DNA of 64,000 nucleotides from Panicum virgatum. Taxonomy: Eukaryota; Streptophyta; Magnoliopsida; Poales; Poaceae. The notes below the pieces were generated by a model. That model did no database searches. It saw only the letters and a list, made by a program, of their open reading frames with translations, and was not told where the DNA came from. Below, piece after piece: positions 46,088 through 59,293 of this stretch. The stretch lies in contig NC_053146.1 of assembly GCF_016808335.1 (NCBI RefSeq), positions 43,746,620 through 43,810,619 of the forward strand, read 5' to 3'. The translations under genes and the position numbers were made by a program. Numbering within the stretch: position 1 is the first letter of the stretch; each line of letters opens with the position of its first letter.

Positions 46088-49000
46088 GAAATTAATTTAA
46101 AGAGAAAGGATCAAATAAAAGACAAATCATACAAAAGAAATTAAAGGAAAAAGAAAAAGGAGTGAAAAGCTACTCAAAATTTAATTCATAAAGGTGCACA
46201 AAATTTTTGTTGGCTCATGAGAGGTGTTTCAATTGACATGTGCTCAATTGAACTTCAGCCAAAATCAATTCAAAAACTGAATAAAACTAGAGTCCTTTTG
46301 TGCCAATATGCAAATGCACCAATAGTTCGAAATGTGAGTTTCAAATGAAAATTTGCATAACACGAAAGTTGTAGATCTTGAAAAATTATGCAAAAGTGGT
46401 ATTCAACACTTTTCCATTTGAGCCCTCCAAATAGGAGATAATTTTAGTTTACCGAGAGGTCCCTGGAATTTCAGAAATCACATTTATGCCCTTATCTCCA
46501 TCTCTCTCTCCCCCGGTTGCTCTGTTCGCGCCGCCCGCCGTACGCCGCCGGTGGACTTCGTCCACCGCGCGCCCGCGGCCAAATGGACCCGGGGAAGCCT
46601 CTCCGCGCCACCTGGCCCGCCCCTTGGCACCCTCCCACGCCCACACGCGTCCCAGGCCGCTTCCCGGGCCGCCACGACACCCCCGCCATGCGCCGCGCCG
46701 CTGCCGCTCCGCCCGCTCGCCGTCGTGCGCCCCTGACCCAAATCGACCGCCCCCAGTCGCTCCATTCCTCACCCAGGAGCTCGTTGGCCTATAAAGACCC
46801 ACAGAACCCCACAGACGCGCCCCTTCTTCCCCTTCTTCCTCCTCCCGCCGCTCCGCCATGGCCGCCGAGATCCCGCTCGCGCGGACCGGCTAGCCCAGCC
46901 CCACATTGCTCCCTCCGACCACCGCAATAGCTTCGCCACCTCCTAGATACGCTCCCCGCGCGCGGAATCGAACCTAGACCCTCTCCCGACGCCATTCCCT
47001 TCTTGCGCCGCCGCCGGCGAGCTCAGGCTCACCGCGGACCGGCCATCTCCGGGGAAGACCGAGCCCGACAGCTACCCCAGAAGCATCCACGAGCTCACGC
47101 GGTGCTCGTACGCGCCTTGTTCCCCTACCCCGAGCCCTCCTTCACCTCCAGCGCCGGCGAACCGAACAACCAACCCGCCATCAACGCCGACGAGCTCGAA
47201 CCTGTGCTCCAAACGCTCGAACGTCGACCAGGGTAGGTGTTCCTCGATCCTTTCTCCCCCACGCGCCTCCCCGTGGCAGCCCCGGTAAGCCCTGCACCGC
47301 AGAACACCACCGGCAAGATGCCACGGCGGAGAAGGCCGGCGAAGGACCCGGTTGTAATTTGTTTTTTTCGTTCAAGGGTGTCTCTGCAAGATTTACAGTG
47401 TATACCAGTGAACTTCTAAAATGCGAAACAAATCACAGAAAAATCAGAAAAATGCAAACTCAACTGATTTGGAATCCTTGTAACAAAATCTACAAATTTT
47501 GTAACATTCACATTTGCAGAAACTCAACCGAATTTAATCTAGGGAAAAGATTAAGAAAACCACCTTGTGCATGTTCATGAAGTTCTGCTCATCAAATGAC
47601 CTTGATTTTTGGATATGTTATCACTAATAGGATGATAAGGTCACAGTAAAAAGATGACACCAAACCAAAACAGTTATCATGTTAGAACAATCAAGATTCT
47701 CTAATCTGTGGTTAGCTTTCTCGATTTAATTCTGGAAAATATGCACATGAACTTGCTCTGAAATTTTTACTGCGTGCATGTAAAACGAAAACACTGCTAA
47801 TACCTAAATTTCAGATTTATTAGAGTTCATTTGCTATATACCATGATTTATGCTTGTTTAATCAACTTAATTCCTCATATATAGTTGTTATGCTCAGAAA
47901 AATCCATGTTTATTTCTGGAGTCTCATTTTAGCTCTGTGTTCCTGTCTAAAAATTTTGATCTGCAGTTACTGAGTTTGGCTTTGTCGAATAATCATGCTT
48001 AGCATCTTATGGTTAGGTTTACTATTTTTGTTTTGAGTAATCCACAATGTTTCTGGGCATGATTTTTGGGCATGATCTTGTTTAGAGTATATTATATCTG
48101 TAATAAAAAGTTCAAATGCAATACTGGTCAAATGCACCTTGATAAATTTATGCAAACTCATGCTAAGTTAACTGAATAATTAATTATCATAGTGAGTTAA
48201 ATCTTGAAAAATTTTCTGAAGTATGTTTATCTCATGACTAGTCTCTGGTAAAAATTTTAGAACCAAATCCTCAGTAAAACTTTCTGTAGAATTAATCTTT
48301 GTAAATGGCTTGCTGTTTTTAATCTTTTTATCACCTCTGCTATATAAGTGTATAAAATCTGGAAAAATTGCAGTACTGAGTTCATGCTTTGAAGTTGCTT
48401 GCATAAAATTTGTAGCATCATAATCCATGTGGAACATTCTGTACAAAAATATGAAGTAACTAGAGTAATCCTTTTGCATGATTAGTTATAGTTTTTGCTT
48501 TATGGTTAAATGTTGAAATCTATACCATAATTACTTATTTTGAATCTGAGTTACTTTAGTGTTCATCACTAGCTCTTTAGTAGTTGTGATGTTAAGAAAT
48601 AATGAAAGCATGTTATGTGTTGAAATTAAAAATGAAAACCCAAAACCCCACTCATTCATGAATAACCATAGTTATGCTTACTACTCTATAAACGATTGCC
48701 CATGCAATGAAATGTGAAATCGGCACTAAAATAACTTAAGTGGACTACAACTTTATCGTGAAGGAAAGAAATTGTTATCCATGAATAACTCATAATCTTG
48801 CATTGCATATAGAAACGGTTAATCTCGCGGACGGAGACTACGAACTGGTGCCCGCGGACTCTCGTGCGGAGCAGGAGATTAATCTGAACTGTACTAACTT
48901 GTCTCAAGACCTGGGCCAAGCCCCAGAAGCTTTTCTGCCTGACAGTGCCCAAGAAGGCAAGCCCCGGAGCATAATCCCACTATTTTCCGAATTATCATTC

Positions 49001-50401
49001 AGCTATCTATTTATTAATGTACTGTAATATTTTGTTTTCTGCATTTAAGTTTTCTAGGCGTTGATCGAAAACCATAGATGCATGATCCCTAGGAACCTAT
49101 GTTTGATACCGGATCTTTTTATCGACTAGTTGCCATGCTAAATAGGTACGGTAGAAGTCGAGTGGTTTCCTGCCTCTCGCGAGCAAATAGGAATTGTACT
49201 GACTTTAATTCCTGTTGAAATGTAAGGACAACGGGCGGGGTTGTGTAGTTGTGATACCCCGCTGGTATAGTCAAAAATGGCTAAGGTCGTGGTGTGTGGC
49301 TCATTTCGTTAAGCGTTTGAAAGTACTAGCCACATACCGAGAAATATGGTAATCGGTAAGCTTAAGTACCTGATTGGACCGGCGAGTGGAACGACCATTC
49401 ACCCTCTTGGTAGAAGTAGGGTTTATATTTTTGTCGCGACGTACGGGTGCAGAGTGGTCGGACTCTGTAGTCGGGGAGGGTGACCCGGATCCACGGACTG
49501 GAAAGAAAGGGGAAAAGTAGCGTGGGCGGGAGCGAAGTCAATCCCCATGCGTGTGGTCTAGGTTCCCCTGGCCAGGTTGAAATTCGATTCGGAATCGTCC
49601 GCCTCTCACGGCATGAGATTGCTTAATGATTTCGGTCACATAGAGTAACAAGTGGAACAGGATGATGATAATACTGCTGGTTGATTAAATGGTTGCTCTA
49701 CCATGTTTGAGTAGAGTTAGTTGCAAATTTAGAATGGTTAATTCCACTAGAATCTGGCTAAGTAAAACCTGAAAGTAAGGATCAACACTTAGCGGCATTT
49801 TTGGCAAACAAACCCTACCAACCAAAAAGCCTTGCATGTCTAGTTATCGGACTATGTTATATCCGGAGACGGGTCAGTCTTGCTGAGTATTAGTATACTC
49901 AGCCTTGCTTGTGGCACTGTTTTTCAGGTACTAACTTTGAAGATCTGTTTGCGAGTCTTACTTAGCCTTGTACTCTGCCTCCGGGTTGGTCGGTCGAGTG
50001 GGATGGCCCTTCAGCTAGTGCTAATCACCCTCCTGCTGAGTGACGCATTCGTACGGGCTTTACCGATGCGTCACGTTATTTCGTTAGTTATCTTTTAATG
50101 CTTCCGCTGAACATGAGACTTAAATAATTGAGTAGTTGGAACTCCGTAGTACTGTGCTACTCTGAACATGGTTTGTAATAAATTTTCTTTCCGCTGCAAT
50201 CACTCTGAGATGTATGAAATGGTTTGTGTTGTAATCTCTGGGCTCACCTTCGTGTGAGTGTTGTCTGCTGATCCTGGAATAGCGTGGCTTTTATCGAGGC
50301 TTCACTCGAGGAACTACCGGTGAGTGCCAAATTGGGTCAGAGTTGCTTAGCAACGAAGATCAGTGCACCCGGGCCCAGTAGTTTTGGGTGGTTCCGCCAC
50401 A
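46016..50401 (+). repeat. 3' LTR of element B (4386 bp)
   Basis: TGTGACACC to CCGCCACA, followed by TSD GACTC. The few differences from the 5' LTR indicate a very recent insertion. Its TATA motif is near 46789. Confidence 0.96.
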
Positions 50402-50482
50402 GACTCCGAGGACCAGGCGCCGCAGCCCGCACCGGTTGAGGTTCACACTCCCGCGGCAAGTGAGGCATCGGTCAACATGTAG

Positions 50483-51138
50483 ACCGAGGCGCTGGTTTCG
50501 TAGCTTTTGTAGACTCCTCTTAGTGTAGCCTACTTTTGGATCATGGCTACTAGGCTAACTTAGAGTTGAGTAACCCCTTAGTACTGATGTTAGAAGTAAC
50601 CAAGTAGAAATGAGAGGATGATGGATGTAATGAATCCCTAAATGCTACTAATGTGAATTATCAATAATCTGTGAAAAGCGGAAGGCAGCAGCAAGTTTGA
50701 ATTTTTATCCTCTTTTCCTTTCGGATTTAGCTCCTAAGTTGAATACCAAAGTTGTTCCAAATTTCATCATGGAAATACCCGCAAAATTTCAGCCCAAACG
50801 GATTAGTAACACAGGAGATAATCGCCACTTATAGAAGCTCTGTTTTCGGAAAAACAAAAAGACCAGAGGAGGAGTAAATGAATTTTTCGACTAACTTACT
50901 CTGGAAATCTGACTCTGTGATGACTACCAAAGTTGTAGCTCATGAAATTTTCTATCTCTTGTAAAAATTTCAAGTATATATCATGTACAGAACTCCAGTT
51001 ATGAGCGTTTTCGTATCACTGGTTCTGCTGCACCACATGATTTAAGCAATTCCCATTACTTCCATGTCATTTTGAGTTGTACATTCCGTTTGAAATGATG
51101 ATAATGTTGAGCCTAATGCAAAAGTACTCACATTTCAG
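50483..51138 (+). other. Spacer between ORF0 and gag in element A
   Basis: Aligns with the spacer of B with scattered substitutions. Ends ACATTTCAG before the gag ATG at 51139. No gene. Confidence 0.6.
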
Positions 51139-54100
51139 ATGGTTGGATCAACTCGAGGCACCCCCTAGTGGTTTTGGAGCCAGGGGGAATGGCGATCCAC
51201 CTCCACCTCCTCCACCAGTGGGTATCGCTGAGGTTCTTGCCGCCCAGACGGAAATTTTGCGGCAGCTGGTTCAAGCTCAGCAACAACCGCGGGGTGGGCA
51301 TCATGCTCATCACGCACAAGAGGCGAGCTACCAAGATTTCCTCAGCACTCAGCCTCCGCTGTTTAGTAAAGCGGATGAGCCTCTGGACGCGGACGCTTGG
51401 ATTCGCACAATCGAGTCCAAGTTTTCTCTATTGACTACTCCTTGTTCCGAAGCGAACAAGACTCGCTATGCCGCGCAACAGCTTCGTGGATCAGCTCGTA
51501 TGTGGTGGGATCACTACCACGGGATGCTGCCGACCGATCATGTGGTGAATTGGAATGAGTTCAAATTGGCTTTTCGAGATCATCATATTCCAGCTGGACT
51601 TCTTGACCGTAAGCTTAACGAGTTCTTGGCCTTAACTCAGGGCACTCGTACTGTGGTGCAGTATGCCCAAGTATTCCATCAATTGTGTCAATATGGTGGA
51701 CATCACGCGGATACCGGCGCTAAGAAGCATGAACGCTTCCATCGAGGCCTTAGCACCAAGTTACAAGAAAGGCTAAATCTTGTCCGTGCAGACTCTTTCA
51801 ATGAATTGGTGAATATGGCTATCTCTCAGGAGGATCTTATTTCTGCACACCGCGCTGAAAAGAAGCACAAGGCACCTGCTGGACCCTCGAGTGCCTCTGC
51901 ACTGAGGTATCGTATTGTGCAGAATAACCCACCCGCACCCTCTCAGAAGGCCCCTCAGCCCGGGCGTTGGATTATTCGGCCTCCTCAACAGCAGCAGCAG
52001 ACTCGATTCGGGTTTCCTCAGCAAGCTCGATTTGCACCTCAGCAGCAGCAGAACAGTCCTAGGCCGAATACTCAGCCAGCCGCTCGCCCCGATAATAATA
52101 ACCGTTGTTTCAAATGCGGGAGTCCGGATCACTTTGCCAAGATGTGCCCCCAGGCGGGACAAACTCAAGGGCAGGCTTCTCGCAGAAATGATCAGAACAA
52201 GGGCAAGAGACAAACCATTCAAGTCAGGCAGGGCCGACTTAACTTCACCAACCTTGCTGCACTACCCGAGGGAGCACCAATCATGTCGGGTACATTCTCT
52301 ATAAACCATCACCCTGCAGTTATCTTATTCGATTCTGGTGCATCTCATAGCTTCATCAGTTCTAAATTTGGAGCAAAAGTTGGGTTAGATTTTTGCCACA
52401 TGAAAGGGTCATTCATGATATCTACTCCGGGTGGTAAAGTTGCATCAAACCAAATCGTTAATAATGCGCCACTTAGTGTGGGAAGTAAAACCGTTCCTAC
52501 CACCTTGATATTGTTGCCACTAGAAGGTATGGACATTATTCTGGGAATGGACTGGATGAAAAGACATGGGGTAATGTTAGATATCTCTTCCCGAGCCGTT
52601 GAAATAAATTCTCCAACCCATGGTCATTCGGTTCTATATTTACCTCATCACCAATGTAACAACTCTTGTGCCTATGCCATGAAAGATATTCGTCTCGAAG
52701 ATATTCCGGTAGTACGTGAATATGCAGATGTGTTCCCAGACGATTTACCTGGTATGCCGCCAGACTGGGATATCGAATTTGTCATTGAACTTCAGCCTGG
52801 TACAACACCTATTTCAAAAAGGCCGTACCGAATGCTGCCTAAAGAATTAGCTGAACTAAAAATCCAGCTACAAGAACTGTTGGACAAGGGTTTTATTCAC
52901 CCAAGTGCTTCACCTTGGGGCTATCCAGCATTGTTCGTAAAGAAAAGGATGATAGTCTGAGGTTGTGTGTTGACTACCGGCCTCTCAATGCGGTGACCAT
53001 CAAAAATAAATATCCACTTCCCCGCATTGATGTACTGTTTGATCAGTTGGCTGGAGCAAAGATCTTCTCCAAGATTGATCTCCGTTCGGGGTATCATCAA
53101 ATTAAAATCCGGCCTTGTGATATTCCCAAGACCGCCTTCTCAACCCGATATGGTCTCTATGAATATTTGGTTATATCTTTCGGTCTCACCAATGCTCCGG
53201 CTTATTTTATGTATCTCATGAACTCGGTATTCATGCCGGAACTTGACAAGTTTGTCGTGGTTTTTATTGACGACATTCTGATCTATTCCAAGAATGAGGC
53301 AGAACATGAGCAACATTTGCGCATTGTTCTTCAACGTCTCAGAGATCATAAGCTGTACGCAAAATTCTCCAAGTGTGAATTCTGGCTAGACACAGTCAAA
53401 TTTCTGGGTCACACTATTTCTAGTGAAGGCATCTCAGTTGATCCTAGCAAAGTGCAAGAAGTGATGGACTGGAAACCTCCCACTTCAGTTCATCAGATCC
53501 GTAGTTTTCTCGGCTTGGCGGGGTATTACCGCAGATTTATTCCGGATTTCTCCCGAATTGCTAAGCCCATGATAGAACTACTAAGGAAGGATGTCAAGTT
53601 TAAATGGAATGCAAAGTGCGATCAAGAATTCCATACATTGAGAGCACATCTAACCACTGCACTAGTCTTGGCTCAACCTGACAACAATAAACCCTACGAC
53701 ATTTATTATGATGCTTCAGGTACTGGTCTTGGTTGTGTTCTGATGCAAGACAATCGGGTTATAGCATATGCTTCTCGAGCTCTTCGGCCACACAAGCTAA
53801 ATTATCCCGCTCATGATCTTGAGCTAGCCGCAGTCATTCATGCTCTCAAGCTTTGGAGACATTATCTTATGGGCACTCATTGCAATATTTATACCGACCA
53901 TAAGAGTCTCAAATACATTTTCACTCAAAGTGAGCTAAATATGAGGCAACGAAGATGGTTGGAATTAATCAAAGATTATGACCTGGAAGTTCATTATCAT
54001 CCGGGCAAGGCTAATGTTGTAGCCGATGCGCTCAGTCTCAAGGTTCACTGCAATTGCCTTTCAGTGGAGTCGTATAATGACACATTGTGTGCTGAAATGC

Positions 54101-55662
54101 AAAAGCTGAAATTAGAAATCATTCCTCAGGGCTCTTTGAATCATATTTCAGTGGAACCGACACTCTATGACAAGGTCATCATGGCACAATTACACGACAA
54201 AAGTGTTGGTATCATCAAGCAGCAAGTAGTAGAAGGTGAAAATAAATACAAGTGTTTTCGAGTGGACCATAAAGGAATTTTGTGGTTCGAGGGTCGCCTA
54301 GTCGTTCCCAAGAATCCTGAGCTGCGGAAACAAATCCTGGACGAAGCACATCTCTCTAAATTCTCTATTCATCCGGGTAGCACCAAGATGTACCAAGATC
54401 TCCGGCAAAATTTTTGGTGGACTCGCATGAAGAGAGAGATTGCCAAATACGTCGCAGAATGTGACACCTGCCAGAGAGTGAAAGCTAGTCACTTGAAAGT
54501 TGCTGGAACTCTCCAACCTCTACCAATTCCGTCTTGGAAATGGGAAGATATCAGCATGGATTTCATCGTGGGCTTACCAAATACCTCTCAGCATCATGAT
54601 TCCATTTGGGTCATTGTTGATAGGCTCACAAAGACCGCTCATTTTATTACAGTGCATACTGAATATCGAGCCAAGAAATATGCTGAAATCTATTTTGATC
54701 GGATTGTCTATCTACACGGTATCCCCAAAACGATTATCTCGGATCGTGGCCCCCAGTTTGTGGCAAGGTTTTGGGAGCAACTCCAAGAGGCTCTCGGAAC
54801 TAAATTAATTCGAAGCTTAGCTTATCATCCACAGACTGACGGACATACCGAAAGGGTGAATCAAATTCTTGAGGATATGCTTCGAGCATGTGTCATCCAT
54901 TATGACAAGAGCTGGGACAAATGTTTATCCTTGGCTGAGTTTTCTTATAACAACAGTTATCAGGCCAGTCTGAAGATGGCACCATTTGAGGCCTTGTATG
55001 GTCGACGGTGTCGTACTCCTTTGAGTTGGTCCCAGACTGGAGAACGTCAAATCTTTGGACCCGAATTAGTGGTCGAGGCGGAAGAGAAAGTAAAAATAGT
55101 ACAAGCAAATCTCCGAGCAGCCCAGTCTCGGCAAAAGAGTTATTTCAATAAAAGAAGGGATCCTTTGAAGTTCATGGTTGGTAACCACGTCTATTTACGA
55201 GTGTCCCCAACTCGAGGTGTTCAACGTTTCGGAGTCAGGGGTAAGCTCGCACCTCGCTATGTCGGGCCATATGAAATCATTGAAGAATGTGGACCCGTGG
55301 CTTATCGTTTGCGACTTCCTTCACGCCTCGCCGCCATCCATAATGTTTTCCACATATCCCAACTCAAGAAATGTGTTCGAGTTCCTACGGAAATCATTGA
55401 TCAACAAGAAATTTTAGTGGAACCCGATCTCACATATACCGAATATCCACTCAGTATTCTGGATCAAAAAGAGAGAGGTACTCGTCGAAAGGTGGTAAAA
55501 ATATATAAAATTCAGTGGTCTCATCACACTGAAGAAGAAGCCACCTGGGAGACGGAAGACTATCTTAATCGACATTATCCGGGTTTTCTTAGCTCTACCT
55601 CAGGTATATTATTTTCCCTACCTCAATTCAATCATCCAATCTCGGGACGAGATTCTTTTTAA
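51139..55662 (+). pseudogene. gag-pol of element A, two frameshifts
   Basis: Same domain order as B. The ATG at 51139 reads nine codons to a stop because one extra C lies in the run near 51161-51165 (five C here, four in B). The frame is otherwise open through gag, zinc knuckle ([14 protein letters not shown]) and protease (FDSGASHSF) to 52960. One base is missing in the A/G run near 52941-52947 at the start of RT, so RT-RNase H-integrase-chromodomain continue in another frame to 55662. The motifs [18 protein letters not shown] and the integrase core remain visible. The stop TAA at 55660 overlaps the polypurine tract, probably the ancestral end for the family. Not autonomous. Confidence 0.93.
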
Positions 55663-55668
55663 GGGGGG
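55661..55668 (+). other. Polypurine tract of element A
   Basis: AAGGGGGG five bases before the 3' LTR. Confidence 0.85.
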
Positions 55669-55673
55669 TAGGT

Positions 55674-58581
55674 TGTGACACCTCAGGTGTCAGTACTTTT
55701 AAATACAATCAATGCACCTTAGTTAAAGTTAAAAGAAAAATTTGGGAAAGTAATTCAAAGAGAAAGGGTCAAATAAAAGACAAATTATTGCAAAAGAAAT
55801 GAAAGGAGAAAGAAAAAGGGTGAAAAGCTACTCAAAAGTTAATTAAAAAATGTGCACAAAATTTTAGTTGGCTCATGGGAGGTGCTTCAATTGACATGTG
55901 CTCAATTGAACATCAGCCAAAAACAAGTCAAAAACTGAATAAAACTAAAGTCCTTTGGTGCAAATTAGCAAATGTACCAATAGTTCAAAATGTGGGTTTC
56001 AAATGAAAATTTGCATAACACGAAAGTTATAGATCTTGAAAAGTTATGCAAAAGTGGTATTCAACACTGTTCCAATTGAGCCCTCCAAGTAGGAGAAAAT
56101 TTTTGTTTACCGAGAGGTCCCTGGAATTTTCAGGAATCGCAAAAGAGCCCCTATCTCCATCTCTCTCTCCCGGCTTACTCTGTTTCGGCCGCCGCCTGCC
56201 ATACGCCGCCGGTGGACTTCGTCCACCGCGCGCCCGCGTCTAAATGGACCCGGGGAGTCCCTCAGCGCCACCTGGCCGCCTCTTGGCACCTCCTCGCGCG
56301 CACACGCGTCCCAGACCCCTTCCCGAGCCGCCACGACACCCCCGGCCGACGCAGCGCCGCTGCCTCCTCCGCCCGCTCGCCGTCGAGTCGCCCAGGGCCA
56401 AATCGACCGCCCCCAGTCACTACATCCCTCACCCAGGAGCTCCTTGGCCTATAAAGACCCCCAGAACTCCACCGTCGCGCCCCTTCTCCCCCTTCTTCCT
56501 CCTCCCGCCGCTCCGCCATGGCCGCCGAGATCCAGCTCGCGCGGACCGGCTAACCAAGCCCTACATTGCCCCCTCCGACCACCGCAGCAGCTTCGCCATC
56601 TCCTAGTTAAGCTCCACGCGCACGGAATCGAACCCAAACCTACCCAAACATAAATAGTAGTGGTAAAGGCTTTATGATCAATGGCTGAATTTTATACCAT
56701 GAATACTGAAGTTTGGATCTGTGTTACTTTAGTTTCTCATCAATAGCTCATTAATACTTTTGTTGTTATGAAATAATGAAAGCATGCTATGTGTTGAAAT
56801 CGAAAATGAAAACCAAAACCCCCACTCATTCATGAAGAAACGTAGTTATGTTTACTACTCTATAAACGACTGCCCATGAAATGAAAAGTGAAATCATCAC
56901 TAAATTTAACTTGTTGAACTACAACTTTATCGTGAAGGAAAGAAATCGTTATCCATGAGTAACTCATAATCTTGCATTGCATATAGAACCGGTTAATCTC
57001 GCGGACGGAGACTACGAATTGGTGCCCGCGGACTCTCGTGCGGAGCAGGAGGTTAATCTGATTTGTGCTAACTTGCCTCAAGACCTGGGCCAAGCCCCAG
57101 AGGCTTTTCTGCCTGACAGTGCCCAAGAAGGCAAGCCCCGGAGCATAATCCCACTATATTCCGAATTAACATTTAGCTATCTATTTATTAATGTTTTGTA
57201 ATATCCTGTTTTCTGCATTTAAGTTTTCTAGGCGTTGATCGAAAACCTTAGATGCATGATCCCTAGGAACCTATGTTTGTTACCGGATCTTTTTATCGAC
57301 TAGTTGCCATGCTAAATAGGTGCGGTAGAAGTCGAGTGGTTTCCTGCCTCTCGCGAACAAATAGGAATTTAACTGACTTTAATTCCTGTTGAAATGTAAG
57401 GACAACGGGTGGGGTTGTGTAGTTGTGATACCCCGCTGGTGTAGTCAAAAATGGCTAAGGTCGCGGTGTGTGGCTCATTTCGTTAAGCGTTTGAAAGTAC
57501 TAGCCACATACCGAGAAATATGGTAATCGGTAAGCTTAAGTACCTGATTGGACCGGCGAGTGGAACGATCTCGCACCGTCCTGGTAGAAGTAGGATTTAC
57601 ATTTTTGTCGCGACGTACGGGTGCAGAGTGGTCGGACTCTGTAGTCGGGGAGGGTGTGCCGGATCCACGGACTGGAAAGAAAGGGGAAAAGTAGCGTCGG
57701 CGGGAGCGAAGTCGATCCCCATGCGTGTGGTCTAGGTTCCCCTGGCCAGGTTGAAATTCGATTCAGAATCGTCCGCCTCTCACGGCATGAGATTGCTTAA
57801 TGTTTTCGATCACACAGAGTAACAAGTGGAACATGATGATGATAATACTGTTGGTTGATTAAATGGTTGCTCTACCATGCTTGAGTAGAGATAGTTGCAA
57901 ATTCAGAATGGTTAATCCAACTAGAATATGGCTAAGTAAAACCTGAAAGTAAGGATCAAAACTTAGCGGCATTTTTGGCAAAATAAACCCCACCAACCAA
58001 AAAGCCTTGCATGTCTAGTTATCGGACTATGATATATCCGGAGATGGGTCAGTCTTGCTGAGTATTAGTATACTCAGCCTTGCTTGTGGCACTATTTTTC
58101 AGGTACTAACTTCGAGGATCTATGTGCAAGTCTTACTCTGGCCGTTGTACCTTGCCTCCGGGTTGGTCTGTTGAGTGGGATGGCCCTTCAGCTGGTGCTA
58201 ATCACCCTCCCGCTGAGTGACGCATTCGTACGGGCTTTATCGATGCGTCACGTTATGTCGCTAGTTATCTTTTAATGCTTCCGCTGAACAATGAGACTTG
58301 AATAATTGAGTAGATGGAACTCTGTAGTACTTTACTTCTCTGAACATGGTTTGTAATAAATGGTTTTTCCGTTGCAATCACTCTGAGATGTAAGAATTGT
58401 TCTGTGTTGTAATCTCTGGGCTCACCTTCGTGTGGGTGTTGTCTGCTGATTCTGGAATAGCGTGGCTTTTATCGAGGCTTCACTCGAGGAACTACCGGTG
58501 AGTGCCAGTTTGGGTCGGAGTTGCTTAGCAACGAAGATCAGTGCACCCGGGCCCAGTATTTTTTTGGGTGGTTCCGCCACA
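55674..58581 (+). repeat. 3' LTR of element A, with a 1.5-kb internal deletion (2908 bp)
   Basis: TGTGACACC to CCGCCACA with TSD GCATT after it. Compared with the 5' LTR it lacks the segment equivalent to about 28488-29985; the junction lies at about 56640-56648 (ACCTACCCAAACATAAATAG). The GC-rich promoter part with TATA (near 56450) is kept, but most of the AT-rich middle is lost. Confidence 0.93.
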
Positions 58582-59270
58582 GCATTAGCACATTTTTAAT
58601 TTTACTTATTCGGAATGCAGAGGTCCTGGGCGCATGCGCAGGTTAGACGCGCATATCCTGAGTTTGTTTCGGAGCTCGACATGCTGACGCCCGAGGACGT
58701 TGTCTGGGAGCCTTACAGCCCAGAGGCTGTGGCTACCCGTGCACCAGCAGGCCTGTCTTCGCACTGCTCCGCGAATGCGAGCCTGTGGCTTACTACAGCC
58801 GTCCTGGTTTATGACATCGCGGTTGAGGCATATTGCCCCTGGAGAGTCAGGAGACAATTTGGGCAGCGTCAGGAGTTTTCTGGTGCCCACCGCGTTGGAA
58901 CGTGTCAGTCGCCAGGACCACAGGTAATTATGAATGAACTTGGCTCATACATTCGTGTCGAATCTAACGATTCTTCGTGGTCCACTTTTGTAGGTTGTCA
59001 AGGAGTGGCTTGCCGTGCTCTGATGATTGGCTCACCAAGATGCAGCCGTGGGTGGACCAATGGGAACAGGCAGACGAGCACTTGGTCCATCCAACAGGAC
59101 CACACACAAACAGCTCCTTTAGGGCTTACCTCACCTGGTACTTACCCCGGACTCGGGCTCGTCTGGTTTATGTTGACACTCACCCGCAGCCACACCAGGC
59201 GAGGCCTCAGGATGGCTATGCCCGGCACCACGTGGAGGCACTAGCTGGCGCGGTTAGTCTCTTGATCATA

Positions 59271-59293
59271 TTTGCATATATATATATATATAT
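59271..59293. repeat. Short (TA)n tract in a PMD intron
   Basis: About 10 TA units in the intron before the exon at 59351. Confidence 0.85.

Larger units (their letters stand above)
34140..50401 (+). mobile_element. Element B: young, structurally complete Tekay-like chromovirus (TSD GACTC)
   Basis: Inserted in ORF0 of element A. TSD GACTC at 34135-34139 and 50402-50406. 16,262 bp with 4.4-kb LTRs that differ by only a handful of bases by eye (for example G/A at 35087/46963, an extra T near 37160, GG/AG near 38090/49964, C/T near 38159/50034). Contains primer site, leader, intact ORF0, intact gag-pol frame and polypurine tract. Same family as A but a distinct LTR variant (GGTGTTAGCACC versus GGTGTCAGTACT at the left edge). 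Confidence 0.97.
33316..50482 (+). pseudogene. ORF0 of element A, interrupted by element B
   Basis: Coding parts are 33316-34139 and 50407-50482 (900 bases, 299 codons, the same length as in B). The frame is open on both sides and rejoins exactly once B and one GACTC copy are set aside. The N-terminal globular half has LWELLSAAGYLQPPVYDGHE and EDGVRRCSVTMVIP; the C-terminal half is a predicted coiled coil rich in Leu/Gln/Asp (about residues 165-260), followed by an acidic tail (EEDEPQ). It is about 94% identical to the B copy (16 differences in 275 residues). I recognise no catalytic motif. It is not gag or pol and lies 5' of gag on the same strand. Confidence 0.88.
27533..58581 (+). mobile_element. 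Element A: long-LTR Tekay-like chromovirus with extra ORF0, interrupted by element B
   Basis: TSD GCATT at 27528-27532 and 58582-58586. LTR ends are TGTGACACC and CCGCCACA. The element is about 14.8 kb without B. Order: 5' LTR, tRNA-Met primer site, leader, ORF0 (broken by B), spacer, gag-pol with C-terminal chromodomain, polypurine tract, 3' LTR with a large deletion. It sits inside an intron of the PMD gene in the same orientation. gag and RT are frameshifted, so it is not autonomous. Confidence 0.95.
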
